A DNA stretch of 64,000 bases from Pseudobdellovibrionaceae bacterium (GCA_021731025.1 JAKFYD010000015.1:58553-122552), one strand, 5' to 3'; positions 18,599-27,358 are shown, counted from the first letter of the stretch. Numbers and translations are program-made. Notes: generated by a model not told the origin, from the letters alone.

Positions 18599-19255
18599 TT
18601 AATCCTGGATGGTCACCCATGTGCTTAGTACGCCAAAAGCTCTCACTAAACGATTAAAGTAGATGGCATTGTCAGGGTGAAGCCGAATGCATCCATGGGA
18701 AGCCACAGATCCCAAGCTGCTCCAATTTCCTTTGGTTGTTCCATGAATGGCAATTCCACCTTGGACGAAGACCGCAAAGGGCATATTGCCAAAACCTTCC
18801 CAGTCTCCTCCCGGAAATATTTTCGAAGTGTAAGCATCATAAATGCGGCCGTTGGGATGAGTGTCTAAATTGGGTGTTGTCCATCCCGGAGCTCCGGTCG
18901 AAACCAACCAAGTGCGATGAGGTTGCCCATTCAGGTGTAAGTACATTTTCTGTTGAGATTTTACAATTTGAGCCCACACATGGCATTCAGCCCGCTGGCA
19001 ACTTTCGCTTGAATGAAGAATTTTAATTCTGAAATCGTTCTCAATGTGAGAAGGCAATCCTGTTTCGCGTTCATAAATGCGGTCGTATTCTTTCAACAGT
19101 TCTTCAGCCTTTGGATCGAAGGGATTAAAGTCATCCAGAACATTGGGAGTTGAAGGATTTTCTGAAGCTTGATTTGTAGAGGCAGGTAACGCCCAGGTTG
19201 AAGATGCAAGTAAAAAGACCAGACCGAATTCCATAAAAGCAACCTTGATTTTCAT
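18599..19255 (-). CDS. Exported L,D-transpeptidase (YkuD domain)
   Basis: This 218-residue protein has a signal peptide (cleavage near STWA) and a C-terminal YkuD domain with the full catalytic signature GGIAIHGTT and SVASHGCIRLHP (His near 170, Cys near 188). It also has SQQKMYLHLNG and LVSTGAPGW upstream, as in Ldt/ErfK enzymes. It should form peptidoglycan crosslinks or attach proteins in the periplasm. It is less divergent from the family than the 7637-8641 enzyme, whose motif reads STGCIHMQ. It is a single gene, with about 200 bases of AT-rich non-coding DNA between it and the hybrid kinase start. Confidence 0.9.
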   Translation of the reverse strand: MKIKVAFMEFGLVFLLASSTWALPASTNQASENPSTPNVLDDFNPFDPKAEELLKEYDRIYERETGLPSHIENDFRIKILHSSESCQRAECHVWAQIVKSQQKMYLHLNGQPHRTWLVSTGAPGWTTPNLDTHPNGRIYDAYTSKIFPGGDWEGFGNMPFAVFVQGGIAIHGTTKGNWSSLGSVASHGCIRLHPDNAIYFNRLVRAFGVLSTWVTIQD

Positions 19256-19390
19256 GCGTGTCCCCCGACAAAAAATTATTCAAAATTCAAAATCCATCGA
19301 CTGCCTAAGCAATTTAGAAACCATGAAGTAATCGGTCTCTGAAGGAAAGGAAAGGGAAAAATGGGGTTGTTTTCCTCTGGATGGGAATTT

Positions 19391-20164
19391 CTAGGGGGAT
19401 TCGCGCCGCTTTTCTGCGTAACCGATGTAGGACAACGATAGGCTTTTGGTCAGTTTGAATCGAAGCGTCTTCGGGACAATTCCCGAAATTAAGGATTGAA
19501 TCGGGATAGATGAAAAAACAGGTCGTATTCCTGACATCTCGACAACCTTCATGGAAAACTCGTCGCAGAAGTTTGCAACTTCCTGGGGTTTTATAAACAG
19601 TCTTAATACGTGGAGATTTTTGGGAGTGTTTTTAACGAACCATTCAACAAATTTAATGATGATCAAATAAGAAAGTAAATTGCGATTAAAAGTATGAAAT
19701 ACGAATAGGCCCCTAGGTTTTAAAACCCGGGATACTTCTTCGATAACCTTCTTTGGGTCTTCGACATGCTCCAAAAAATCCATCGCTGTGACGACTTCGA
19801 AGCTTTGATCTGGAAAAGGAAGTTTGTAAGCGTCTGCAGCCAGATAATCAATGGAGTTTGTTTCATCAAAATCTTTCGCGACTTTTAGGCTTTCCTCCGA
19901 TAAATCTATTCCTGTGACGTTCAAGCCAGCTTTGGCTAAAGGATTACTCAAAAAGCCTGCACCACAGCCGATATCTAAAACATGTGTTTTTTTGTCTAAA
20001 GGAAATCGACTCTTTATTTTTTCTAAAACCCAGGGAGTTTTTGTTTTAGATTCGGCTCGCAACAGAGCAATGGGATCATCATCAGCCTCGTACCAACGGT
20101 TTCCATAGTTATCGTAAATCTTGTTGTTAACGGAATTGGATTCTAAATCCAAGATTTTTTCCAC
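19391..20164 (-). CDS. UbiG-like SAM-dependent O-methyltransferase
   Basis: The methyltransferase of about 257 residues has SAM motif I VLDIGCGAGF near residue 61, GIDLSEESL, and AMDFLEHVEDP and VSRVLKPRG later. The order and the N-terminal NNKIYDNYGNRWYE segment match UbiG-type 3-demethylubiquinone O-methyltransferases. The frame extends upstream as shadow of the preceding gene. GTG 20164 has a GGAG site 6 bases before it and is the best start. It overlaps the membrane protein gene by 22 bases and lies third in an operon with a type III polyketide synthase. It therefore probably methylates a phenolic or quinone polyketide lipid rather than ubiquinone (inference). Confidence 0.75.
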   Translation of the reverse strand: MEKILDLESNSVNNKIYDNYGNRWYEADDDPIALLRAESKTKTPWVLEKIKSRFPLDKKTHVLDIGCGAGFLSNPLAKAGLNVTGIDLSEESLKVAKDFDETNSIDYLAADAYKLPFPDQSFEVVTAMDFLEHVEDPKKVIEEVSRVLKPRGLFVFHTFNRNLLSYLIIIKFVEWFVKNTPKNLHVLRLFIKPQEVANFCDEFSMKVVEMSGIRPVFSSIPIQSLISGIVPKTLRFKLTKSLSLSYIGYAEKRRESP

Positions 20165-20598
20165 GGGAAACTCCAATATAAAATTTGAAAAACCATAAAT
20201 GAAAATATGACCCAGGTTTGAAAAAATAAAAAAGTGCTGTTGAATTGCTGAGCCCAAATAAAACCAGCCGCGAAAAAACAAACGGGATGCAAAATAAATA
20301 AAATCGAGTGAAGCCAGTGTTCGCCGGGACCGCAAAGCTCAGCATGCACAAATTCGTCTTTGGTGACAAAGAAACTCGAAAAAGAAGCCAAGCCGATATA
20401 GATGGATAAATTTTCAATGCTGTATGAAGCTTTCGTCAGAAAAAAATAAGTAATAAAAACAAAAAAAGTATCAATGGGGTGACCAATGCGTTCCCATTTC
20501 CCCAAACCCCGCTGACGATGATAATAAAACTCGTCGACGAAGATAACTAGGCCCTGCAAAACAAAGGGAAGATATAAAAAAGATTCAGGAAATTTCAA
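20143..20598 (-). CDS. Small membrane protein of the type III PKS operon
   Basis: The 151 residues contain about four hydrophobic segments and conserved-looking polar motifs: DEFYYHRQRGLGKWERIGHP near the first third and GPGEHWLHSILFILHP near 100. It overlaps the PKS stop by 14 bases and the methyltransferase start by 22 bases, so all three genes are translated as a unit. I know no function. The His-rich motifs in or near the membrane could bind metal and act in oxidation or tailoring of the polyketide lipid (speculation). Confidence 0.6.
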   Translation of the reverse strand: MKFPESFLYLPFVLQGLVIFVDEFYYHRQRGLGKWERIGHPIDTFFVFITYFFLTKASYSIENLSIYIGLASFSSFFVTKDEFVHAELCGPGEHWLHSILFILHPVCFFAAGFIWAQQFNSTFLFFQTWVIFSFMVFQILYWSFPWKKSWI

Positions 20599-21874
20599 AG
20601 ACCGCTCCGAATAAAGTCAGTCCAGGACCAAAAGCGAAGCTGATCACCAGTTGGCCTGTTGATGGTTTTGATTTTAAAATTTCATTCCACACATGGGGTA
20701 ATGTGGCGGAAGACATATTGCCTCTTTCGAAGAGCACCTTTTTACTGAGAGCCACTTGTGCATCTTCCAGCTCCAGTTCGGTCTGAACAAAATCAATGAT
20801 TTTGGGCCCACCGGGGTGGACAGCGAAGAGTGCCTCTTTTGTTTCAGCCAAAGAAATATCAGCCTTCCGGAGTAAATTTATAAGAAAAGGGCGAAGTTCT
20901 TGACGAATTTTGTTGGGGACGTCGCGTGACAAAGTCATCTGCATTCCCCAGGGAGATGGCATCCAGGACATGTCTTCTTCAGAGTGAGGAACAACTTGTT
21001 CATGCACGGCTTTAATTTTGAATGCGAAATCCTCTTTAGTTTTATCGGCTGCCACAGTGTATTTAATATGCCCGTCGGCGAACAGTGTTTGAACTATGAT
21101 TTGCTCGGGAGTATTGAACAATGGATTCATGTGGAGGCCACACATTTCAGTGTGAACGATATCAACAAAGTAGTCAGGTTCTTTTGTCGCTTCCGTGGTG
21201 ACCAAGGCTTGCCCTAAACGAACCGCCGGCAGTGAAGCGTAACATCCCATATGATAAAGATGAGTTATTCCGGTGTGCTTCTTCCACAGGTCATTGCCAA
21301 CAAACTTTTGGGGCGCGCTGGGAGAGATGTAACCCGTGCAGGTGACATGGAGCAAATGGTCCGGTAAACTTGGTTTGTTTTCGAGAGGATAAATTTCAGA
21401 AAAGATGTTCAGTGCTTTTTCAGAGAAAAAACGCGTTCTCTCTTGGATGTCAAAGCCGACGCTATGATCAGAGGTGATGCTATAAATTTTTGACTCTGAT
21501 GAATTTTTATTGAGGAAATCTGGACATTCAAAAGATCTTTGAGAAATTTGACCTTCCTTGATTCCGTATCTTTTAAAGAAGGACTCGAAGTTTTCAGGAT
21601 CTATCTGTTTCTCATTGGTGGGCCCCTGAAAATCTGCGGCGCGAAGATGACACTCTTGTAACCACTGATTCAATTCGCTTTGTGGGAATTTATAGGGGGG
21701 TAAGACTTTCTGGAAGTTTTGTAAAAAAATTTCACTTGAATGATTTTTTTTCAAAGCTGTACCTCTTCTGCGTAAAGCTTTAGCATGATGAAAGCAGCGC
21801 CCACATAGCATTTCATTGAAGAAATCATCAAAAGCAATAATAACTCTTGGCGTCTCGGCTGGCGAGGTTGACAA
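20585..21874 (-). CDS. Type III polyketide synthase (chalcone/stilbene synthase-like)
   Basis: This 429-residue enzyme has the Cys-His-Asn triad of type III PKSs: GCYAS with Cys near 210, FAVHPGGPKI with His near 352, and ERGNMSSATLP with Asn near 386, plus a late FAFGPGLT motif. The N-terminal 60 residues are longer than in plant chalcone synthases. Bacterial enzymes of this type with a membrane protein and a UbiG-like methyltransferase in the same operon make alkylresorcinol, alkylpyrone or alkylquinone lipids from fatty acyl starters and malonyl-CoA. That product class is the likely role here. The promoter must lie in the 50 bases shared with the divergent metalloprotease gene. Confidence 0.85.
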   Translation of the reverse strand: MSTSPAETPRVIIAFDDFFNEMLCGRCFHHAKALRRRGTALKKNHSSEIFLQNFQKVLPPYKFPQSELNQWLQECHLRAADFQGPTNEKQIDPENFESFFKRYGIKEGQISQRSFECPDFLNKNSSESKIYSITSDHSVGFDIQERTRFFSEKALNIFSEIYPLENKPSLPDHLLHVTCTGYISPSAPQKFVGNDLWKKHTGITHLYHMGCYASLPAVRLGQALVTTEATKEPDYFVDIVHTEMCGLHMNPLFNTPEQIIVQTLFADGHIKYTVAADKTKEDFAFKIKAVHEQVVPHSEEDMSWMPSPWGMQMTLSRDVPNKIRQELRPFLINLLRKADISLAETKEALFAVHPGGPKIIDFVQTELELEDAQVALSKKVLFERGNMSSATLPHVWNEILKSKPSTGQLVISFAFGPGLTLFGAVFEIS

Positions 21875-21924
21875 GCCTATTCCGTAGGCAATAAGCCTTG
21901 GTTTTAATTTAAGGTGAGGTTGCG

Positions 21925-22863
21925 ATGATACCTAGATTCTTTGTGATTTTTGTAATGTTTTTCAGCCTGGCTGCACAGTCTGCAGAAATTATTAACGCCA
22001 ACAATGAATTTAAAATTTTTATTAAAGATTTTAATTCGTTAAGTAATGAAGAGAATCTCCAAAAATGGAAAAGCATCGAAGAAAAATATGATCAAGTTTA
22101 TTCTCCAGTTGTTTTTCCTCGAGACTCAAAAAACTGGCAGCAAAATCGCGCGGCCAAGCTGAATCTCTTTTTTACAATGTTGCCCGTACTGCATGACAGA
22201 ATGTTGAAAATTTTTGATGAAGCCGAATCTATCGCTCAAAAGCAAATTCAGAAATTTCAATCCATCAACAAAGATTTTAATTCAGATATCAAAATTTATT
22301 TTCTTCCTAGCGCTTTAACCTTTAATGGCCGGGTTGTCACTTTACCCACAGATTCAGGCAAATATTCTTTGCTGATAGGAGTTGATGGGCTTGTTTACTG
22401 GAACAATGACATCGAAGTTCTATTTGCTCATGAACTTTTTCATTATTACCATTTTAATAAAAATTCAGCGATTAAAGATTTTAAGAGCAACTTTGCTCCG
22501 TTCTGGACAGAAGGCATGGCGGCTTATTACAGCCACAAGAATTTGCCGGAAAAAGATCTCAGTCAAATAATGATGGACCCAGAACTGGGTAAGGCCTGTG
22601 AGTCCGATGTCTACGTTAAAGGTCTTGCGAAGAAATTAGCTCTTGTTGTCGATGCTTCGATGTCTGCCGTTGAGCAAAATCAATTTATGAGTGAATGGTT
22701 TTGGATGAACGGGAGAGCTAAACCTCACCGTCCTGCTTATTGCCTGGGTTTTCGGGTTGTCGAAAGTTTGTCGCAAAAATACTCAATTCAAGAAATGATT
22801 TCATGGAATGAAGAAGTTATGATTCTTAATTTCAATTCCGCTCTGAATGAATTGGCGAACTGA
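21925..22863 (+). CDS. Exported zinc metalloprotease, paralogue of the 10355-11290 product
   Basis: The 312-residue protein has a signal peptide (RFFVIFVMFFSLAAQSA) and HELFHYYHF (HExxH) near residue 169, then PFWTEGMAAYYS about 35 residues on. A C-terminal CLGFRVVESL segment aligns with CLGYLLVEKI in the paralogue. The conserved IYFLPSALTFNG strand precedes the active site in both. GGTGAGGT lies upstream of the ATG as a ribosome site. The two paralogues lie 11 kb apart, each next to envelope genes, suggesting an old duplication. It is predicted to act in the periplasm or outside the cell; the substrate is unknown. Confidence 0.7.
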   Translation: MIPRFFVIFVMFFSLAAQSAEIINANNEFKIFIKDFNSLSNEENLQKWKSIEEKYDQVYSPVVFPRDSKNWQQNRAAKLNLFFTMLPVLHDRMLKIFDEAESIAQKQIQKFQSINKDFNSDIKIYFLPSALTFNGRVVTLPTDSGKYSLLIGVDGLVYWNNDIEVLFAHELFHYYHFNKNSAIKDFKSNFAPFWTEGMAAYYSHKNLPEKDLSQIMMDPELGKACESDVYVKGLAKKLALVVDASMSAVEQNQFMSEWFWMNGRAKPHRPAYCLGFRVVESLSQKYSIQEMISWNEEVMILNFNSALNELAN

Positions 22864-22919
22864 CTGTATCAAATTAAAACACGAAAGTGATGATCGCGCC
22901 AAATTGTGGGCGCCCTTAA

Positions 22920-23545
22920 GCCGATACCGGGAACGTCTGGTCGACCAAACCTGCGGGTCTTATAAACATTGTTGATTGCCCTTTGTCAGGAAATTATTGC
23001 GGCGCCGAGAATGTGTATAACACCTTCGGATTTGCTAACATAGCTAATGCTCCTCTCTCTGGCCCATCAGTGGCGGATATGGCTTTACAAGCCAATGGAA
23101 GTACTGGAAATGGTCAGTGGGTGTGGAACTTCCCTCTGAAAAAAGAAGGTTATATGGGAACTTATTGGAGCACCAATGCTGAATTCGAGGGAACTCAAAA
23201 CGGTACAAACAAAATGATATTTATATCTCAGCCCGGTGAAGATAATAGTTTTATTGGATGGATGGGTGCCGTGCAACGGTGGCTGCTGGTTCAGGTTGGC
23301 ATAAGATTGAAGTGTATTTGAAATCCAGCCCAACACGCACCTCACGAGACGTAATAGTGAAGTGGTGGGTGGATGGATATCTGGTTGGTGATTATGTTGG
23401 CGCAAATATTAGCGCCGGTGGATTTAATAATGCTCAGATCAATTCGACTTGGGATGGGTCTTCTAACATCGTATGTCCTGGAGTGCGGGACTGTTCGAAG
23501 TCTTGGCATCACTACTATGATCATATGTATGTTTCTGGTCGGTAG
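22920..23545 (+). pseudogene. Decayed copy of the secreted lectin/lyase-like C-terminal domain (compare 41161-43002)
   Basis: Two adjacent frames together resemble the last 250 residues of the protein at 41161-43002. The first (about 22920-23270) reads KPAGLINIVDCPLSGNYC where the intact protein has NFKTLLDCGFDHPLCNG. It continues through GTNKMIFISQPG (intact GGNKMFFIRGAPG). The second (about 23270-23545) reads GWHKIEVYLKSS, VIVKWWVDG and YYDHMYVSGR (intact TWYRIEVYMKAS, GAVKWWVTP, YIDHLHISAP). A stretch of about 40 residues is missing between them, the frame shifts there, and no signal peptide or N-terminal domains remain. The 3' end lies over the end of the hydrolase gene on the other strand. 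Confidence 0.65.
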
Positions 23546-24512
23546 TTTTTTCAATAATTTTCAGTATCGCATAATCCAACCACCGATGAGAGCCGTGGGG
23601 CAGTTTCTTTTCAGCTATATATCCCATGTGGCCTCCGTGCTTTTGCATCAGCAGTTGAATCTGAGGATTTGATTGCGCTTGCTCATAATCTTTTGAATCT
23701 ACAAACGGATCATCTTCTGCGGTGATGATCACTGTTTTAGTATTTATATGTTGAAGGTAGTTCATCGCCGAACACGAATCATAATAATTCTGAGCGGTGC
23801 CGTAGCCACTTTCGGGGCCGGTAAAATCGATATCGAATTTTTCCATGCTGGTGAGCCAATTTGAAAATTGATATTTTTTTTCTAAGAGGCCGCGCGAATG
23901 CAGTCGGCCAGCGTAGATGTTTAACGCTCGAATAAAGTTGTATTGGTAGATGCGGTTAACACCTCGATTAAGCAACGAAGAGGTTTTTCCAATATTTATA
24001 GGGGCATTGATGGCAATTGCAAATTCAGGGAGTGCAATGGATGAGTTCTCTTTATGCCGAGGATCACCCAAAAGTTTCAATAAAGCATTTCCACTCATCG
24101 AATAGCCAATCGCAATCTGCTTTTTATCTGGAAATTCCTTTTTCAGAGAATAAATCAGCTCGCCTAAATCTTCACTGCGTCCTGAGTGGTAAGTTCTGCG
24201 AGAAAGACCAAAACCATCTCCACAGTTGCGGTGATTGTAAGCGACAACGGTATGACCTCTTTGATTCAGTTCGCTTGAAATGCTCCTGATGTATTGGGCC
24301 CGGTTGGAACCGGTTAAGCCGTGGCCAACAGTAACAACATAGTCTGAAGTCCCTGCGTAAACATTGTAAGCAATTTGGTCACCATCACTTAATGTTAAAA
24401 CTTTTCGGTGTCGAGGCTTAATGGGAACTTCGACTTTCGTAAATTCTCCCAATAAAGTTTGGATATGGGGATTCTTAGCGAAAGTCTTGGGTGAGAAGGG
24501 AATGAGGTCCAT
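23463..24512 (-). CDS. YheT-like alpha/beta hydrolase
   Basis: The 349 residues show the YheT/ABHD1-type layout. There is an N-terminal NPHIQTLLG motif, VGHGLTGSNRAQYI, YNHRNCGD, the nucleophile elbow GYSMSGNALL near residue 140, the acid in TAEDDPF near 255 and the His in KHGGHMGY near 283. Members are predicted carboxylesterases or lipid hydrolases. The tail beyond about residue 325 overlaps the pseudogene on the other strand and is low-complexity (HTYDHSSDAKTSNS). The natural C-terminus may therefore have been altered by the neighbouring rearrangement. Its stop lies 82 bases inside the decayed region. Confidence 0.8.
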   Translation of the reverse strand: MDLIPFSPKTFAKNPHIQTLLGEFTKVEVPIKPRHRKVLTLSDGDQIAYNVYAGTSDYVVTVGHGLTGSNRAQYIRSISSELNQRGHTVVAYNHRNCGDGFGLSRRTYHSGRSEDLGELIYSLKKEFPDKKQIAIGYSMSGNALLKLLGDPRHKENSSIALPEFAIAINAPINIGKTSSLLNRGVNRIYQYNFIRALNIYAGRLHSRGLLEKKYQFSNWLTSMEKFDIDFTGPESGYGTAQNYYDSCSAMNYLQHINTKTVIITAEDDPFVDSKDYEQAQSNPQIQLLMQKHGGHMGYIAEKKLPHGSHRWLDYAILKIIEKTTDQKHTYDHSSDAKTSNSPALQDIRC

Positions 24513-24521
24513 GTTTAACTC

Positions 24522-25487
24522 CTAATCTTTTAAACGGGGATGGGCGAAATGCAATTGGCGATCACAACCGTAGCTTATGAAAGCCTTGCTGATTTTAATT
24601 TGGCCGATTTTTTCCCAGTCCGAAGAAGTACGGTCTGAAGTTCTATCCGAGACGGCAATATCGAAAGTCAGTCCTTGGTTATCGCGCGAAGCCTTCATCA
24701 GTTCGTTGCGAAAATCTTTTTCATTATTTTTAATAAGATTTGAGACCGCAGAAACTTTTATCCAGTGAGGTGTCTTAACGATTCCGGCTTCACCTAATCT
24801 AGAAATGGGAGTAACGGGGCGAAACGAGGGATCTTCATCTGCTTTTTTGAGCGCGCTAGCTATTCGCAAACCTAAACCCAATGCTGACAGGCTGAAACCA
24901 GTTTCGGGCTGATTGGTCATCGACGTCTCCAAGAATCGATCTGTCTTTGTGCCCAACAGGACATCAACAGCAAAGAAACTCGCAGTTTTTACAATTTCGG
25001 TTTCATTTGTGGTCGGAAATAATTTTCCGGCAAAGCCAAAGCCTCTTTTAGAGCCCTGTAGAACGTTACCCATGGTTACCGAGGCTCGCCCAATAAAAAG
25101 TCCTCGAGAACCTTTCTTAAAGTAACCGCTATAACTTGAAGCTTTGTCAATTTTCCATTGGCCAACAAGACAGACTCCATTAGCGTGTAATTTTTTAGGC
25201 AGGTAATCATAGTAATCAAATTTCTCGCTCACTGTTCTTTGTGCGTCTTTGGTGAGTGCAGGGTTTGTACTGAATACAGTTAAAGCATTGACAGGATAAT
25301 AAGGTAATTCGCCTTTTTGGTAGGCCGCAAATTCTTCAATCTCCTTTTGCGATTTAAGAACAGGGCTAGGATTGGTAATGACGCCCAGAACTTCTTGGAA
25401 ACTTGATCCTTTATAAGGATTTGTATTTTGAGCCTGCAAGCTCCAGGGAAGTGTAAAGATGATTGTCGTTATAAAAATTTTATTCAT
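24522..25487 (-). CDS. Exported protein with a catalase-like fold (tentative)
   Basis: The ATG at 25487 is chosen because it starts a signal peptide (MNKIFITTIIFTLPWSLQAQ); the longer frame to 25577 runs into the promoter. Segments NGVCLVGQWKI, GYFKKGSRGLFIGRASV, RGFGFAGKLFPT, SFFAVDVLLGT and ISYGCDRQLHFAHP resemble proteins annotated as catalase-related heme proteins of the SrpA/catalase-like group. In these a late Tyr may ligate heme. The match is from memory of motif order and is tentative. It is divergent from an XRE-family regulator, with an operator-like palindrome between them, so that regulator probably controls it. Confidence 0.45.
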   Translation of the reverse strand: MNKIFITTIIFTLPWSLQAQNTNPYKGSSFQEVLGVITNPSPVLKSQKEIEEFAAYQKGELPYYPVNALTVFSTNPALTKDAQRTVSEKFDYYDYLPKKLHANGVCLVGQWKIDKASSYSGYFKKGSRGLFIGRASVTMGNVLQGSKRGFGFAGKLFPTTNETEIVKTASFFAVDVLLGTKTDRFLETSMTNQPETGFSLSALGLGLRIASALKKADEDPSFRPVTPISRLGEAGIVKTPHWIKVSAVSNLIKNNEKDFRNELMKASRDNQGLTFDIAVSDRTSDRTSSDWEKIGQIKISKAFISYGCDRQLHFAHPRLKD

Positions 25488-25570
25488 GGTCTGTGTCCTT
25501 CGTAAAAAAGTTAAAATCACTCCATCGTTGTACGGAAGTTGATTTAGGACTTCCACAGTGAAAAAAATAG

Positions 25571-25585
25571 TACCCAAGTAGGGTA
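25571..25585. promoter_or_regulatory. Operator-like inverted repeat between divergent genes
   Basis: TACCCAAGTAGGGTA is a perfect 5-bp inverted repeat with a 5-bp spacer. It lies 26 bases before the XRE regulator start and 84 bases before the divergent exported protein. TATTAT at 25583-25588 could be the -10 element of the regulator gene, so bound protein would block it. Autoregulation plus control of the exported protein is inferred from placement. Confidence 0.45.
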
Positions 25586-25610
25586 TTATAGACTATTTAT
25601 AGTGCCTATT

Positions 25611-26369
25611 ATGGGTATGAATCAAAAGCTCGCTAAAATTTTATGTCTTGAGCTCAAGCGTCTGATTCGAGCTTCGGGCTACACCTACGGGCAAGTTGCA
25701 GACAAAATGAATCTTTCAGAGTCTGGACTGAAGAAAATTTTATCCAAAGACGATATGCCAATGTCGCGAATGATTCAGTTCTGTGAAGTTTTAAATTTAT
25801 CACTGAATGATTTGATTCAAGTGACTGAATCGCAAAATTTTATTGATGTGGCTTTCGATAAAGCTCAAGAGTCCGCCTTCCTGGCTGATTACAGATTGTT
25901 TATATTTTACTGGTTCCTTGTTTATGAACGACGCTCTCTCGATGAAATCAAAAAGGTCATGGGGGTAGATCAATTTAAATCAGAGAAGATTTTAATTAAG
26001 TTGGATAGATTAAAGTTAATTTCTTATTTGTCGGGTGGAAAGCTCAAATTGCCTTCCCCTAAACCCATTCGCTGGGTGGATGATTCTGATTTTGTTAAGA
26101 ATCTTTATAGAAAATGGGGGAAATCCTTAATATCCAATGTCGTGAATCGGCGTTCTCCTGAAAAGCAGTACTTTATGCTCAGGTATTTACAGATGTCAGA
26201 AGAAAACTTTAAAGAGTTAGTGACATTGCTTACAGAAATAGAAAAGCAATCCCTGAACAAATCCACTCGGCAGATGCGTTTGAACAGCGGGGAGTTGAAG
26301 CACGTGCGCTGGATGACCTGCGTGGATCAGCTCAGTTGGGGCGAAGAAGACTTGAAGAATTTAACTTAG
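25611..26369 (+). CDS. XRE-family transcriptional regulator with DUF4423-like C-terminal region
   Basis: The protein has about 252 residues. The N-terminal HTH (ELKRLIRASGYTYGQVADKMNLSESGLKKIL, cut here as ASGYTYGQVADKMNLSESG, about 20-60) is of Cro/C1 type. The rest (EKQYFMLRYLQMSEENFKEL, VTLLTEIEKQSL) resembles the C-terminal part of TIGR02147/DUF4423 regulators found in Bdellovibrio-like and Fibrobacter genomes. No clear ribosome site is present; ATGs at 25611 and 25617 and a GTG at 25602 are all possible, and a short leader is likely. It probably regulates the divergent catalase-like gene through the palindrome at 25571-25585. It converges on the next gene with an 8-base gap. Confidence 0.7.
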   Translation: MGMNQKLAKILCLELKRLIRASGYTYGQVADKMNLSESGLKKILSKDDMPMSRMIQFCEVLNLSLNDLIQVTESQNFIDVAFDKAQESAFLADYRLFIFYWFLVYERRSLDEIKKVMGVDQFKSEKILIKLDRLKLISYLSGGKLKLPSPKPIRWVDDSDFVKNLYRKWGKSLISNVVNRRSPEKQYFMLRYLQMSEENFKELVTLLTEIEKQSLNKSTRQMRLNSGELKHVRWMTCVDQLSWGEEDLKNLT

Positions 26370-26377
26370 CGCTGGGA

Positions 26378-27358
26378 TTAGAAGCTCGCCTGCAAAGCCG
26401 CTATGAATTGCCATTCATTAGGTATGCCCATGCGATCACTGGTGAGATCAAAAGCGCTTTTGCCATTGTAGAGAGAACGATCGAAAATTCGAGCCAGTTC
26501 AATTTCAAAAAATCGGGCGGGCCCAAAATAAGTTTTTAGCGAAGTCGCAATTTTTTTGGTGTCATAAAAAAGTCTTTCTTCTAAATTCTGGCGTCCACTC
26601 CTCATGTAAGCTTGCTGTCCGTACTCTAATTTCAGATTGGCCTGAAATGGACCTGCTAACATGTATCCAGCCTGCATTTGCAAACTAGAGGGAAGAACAT
26701 AAATCGAAGAAAAAAGTTTTGGCGTAGGTCGCCACCAATACGAAAGAAAGGGAATTCCTAGGGCGCCACCTGTTGTTTTTTCTTCATCGGAAAATACAAA
26801 GGCAAATCCAGGAAGGGGAATATTGTTAAGCACAGCGCGATTGTTGGAATAAGAAAGAAAATAAAGCCAATAAGCCGTAGGAGATTTAATAATTTTTCGA
26901 GTGAGTGTGGCTTCTGTCGAGCGGACCTCGGTTCCTTCGAAGGGTTTATCGCTAGCGGAACCATAAGTGCCACCTAATCCCCAGGTGTTGCCATCTTCCT
27001 CTTGGAGTGACCAACTGAAGCCAAATTGGTGGCTGTAAAGATTTTCTAGGGCTATAAAATTCGCATTTGCCGGCAAATTATCAAAATGCAAGTGGCGAGT
27101 TTTTGCCGACAAAGCGTAAGTCGAATTATCATTTTGAAAAACAGGGACGACTAAGGAAGCTTCGAATTGTTTCGATCTTGCAGGGCTTGAGCCAGCATCA
27201 TTCGAATCAACTATAATCTCCGATGAATTCTTGAAGGAAATCTTAACTTTTTGTTTTCCAGGGACTTCTCTGTCAGACAAAAATTCTTGCGCCTGTGCTG
27301 GTCCTGTTAAGGTAAAAATAATCAGTAAAAAATAGAGAGAAAGAAAAGCGTTTGCCAC
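26378..27358 (-). CDS. Exported outer-membrane-type protein (DUF6268-like)
   Basis: The 326-residue protein has a signal peptide (LIIFTLTGPAQA). From about residue 60 to the end it has alternating hydrophobic and polar residues with many aromatics, and it ends QFIAALQASF with a terminal Phe, the classic outer-membrane barrel signal. Segments such as TYALSAKTRHLHF and YWWRPTPKLFSSIYVLP recall DUF6268-type barrels of unknown function. Predicted location is the outer membrane. No operon partner is visible. Confidence 0.6.
   Translation of the reverse strand: MANAFLSLYFLLIIFTLTGPAQAQEFLSDREVPGKQKVKISFKNSSEIIVDSNDAGSSPARSKQFEASLVVPVFQNDNSTYALSAKTRHLHFDNLPANANFIALENLYSHQFGFSWSLQEEDGNTWGLGGTYGSASDKPFEGTEVRSTEATLTRKIIKSPTAYWLYFLSYSNNRAVLNNIPLPGFAFVFSDEEKTTGGALGIPFLSYWWRPTPKLFSSIYVLPSSLQMQAGYMLAGPFQANLKLEYGQQAYMRSGRQNLEERLFYDTKKIATSLKTYFGPARFFEIELARIFDRSLYNGKSAFDLTSDRMGIPNEWQFIAALQASF

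Noticed and set aside
23085..23405. Minus-strand open frame over the lyase-like pseudogene
   Set aside because: No ribosome site or protein-like motifs; the plus-strand frames match the secreted protein's C-terminal domain.
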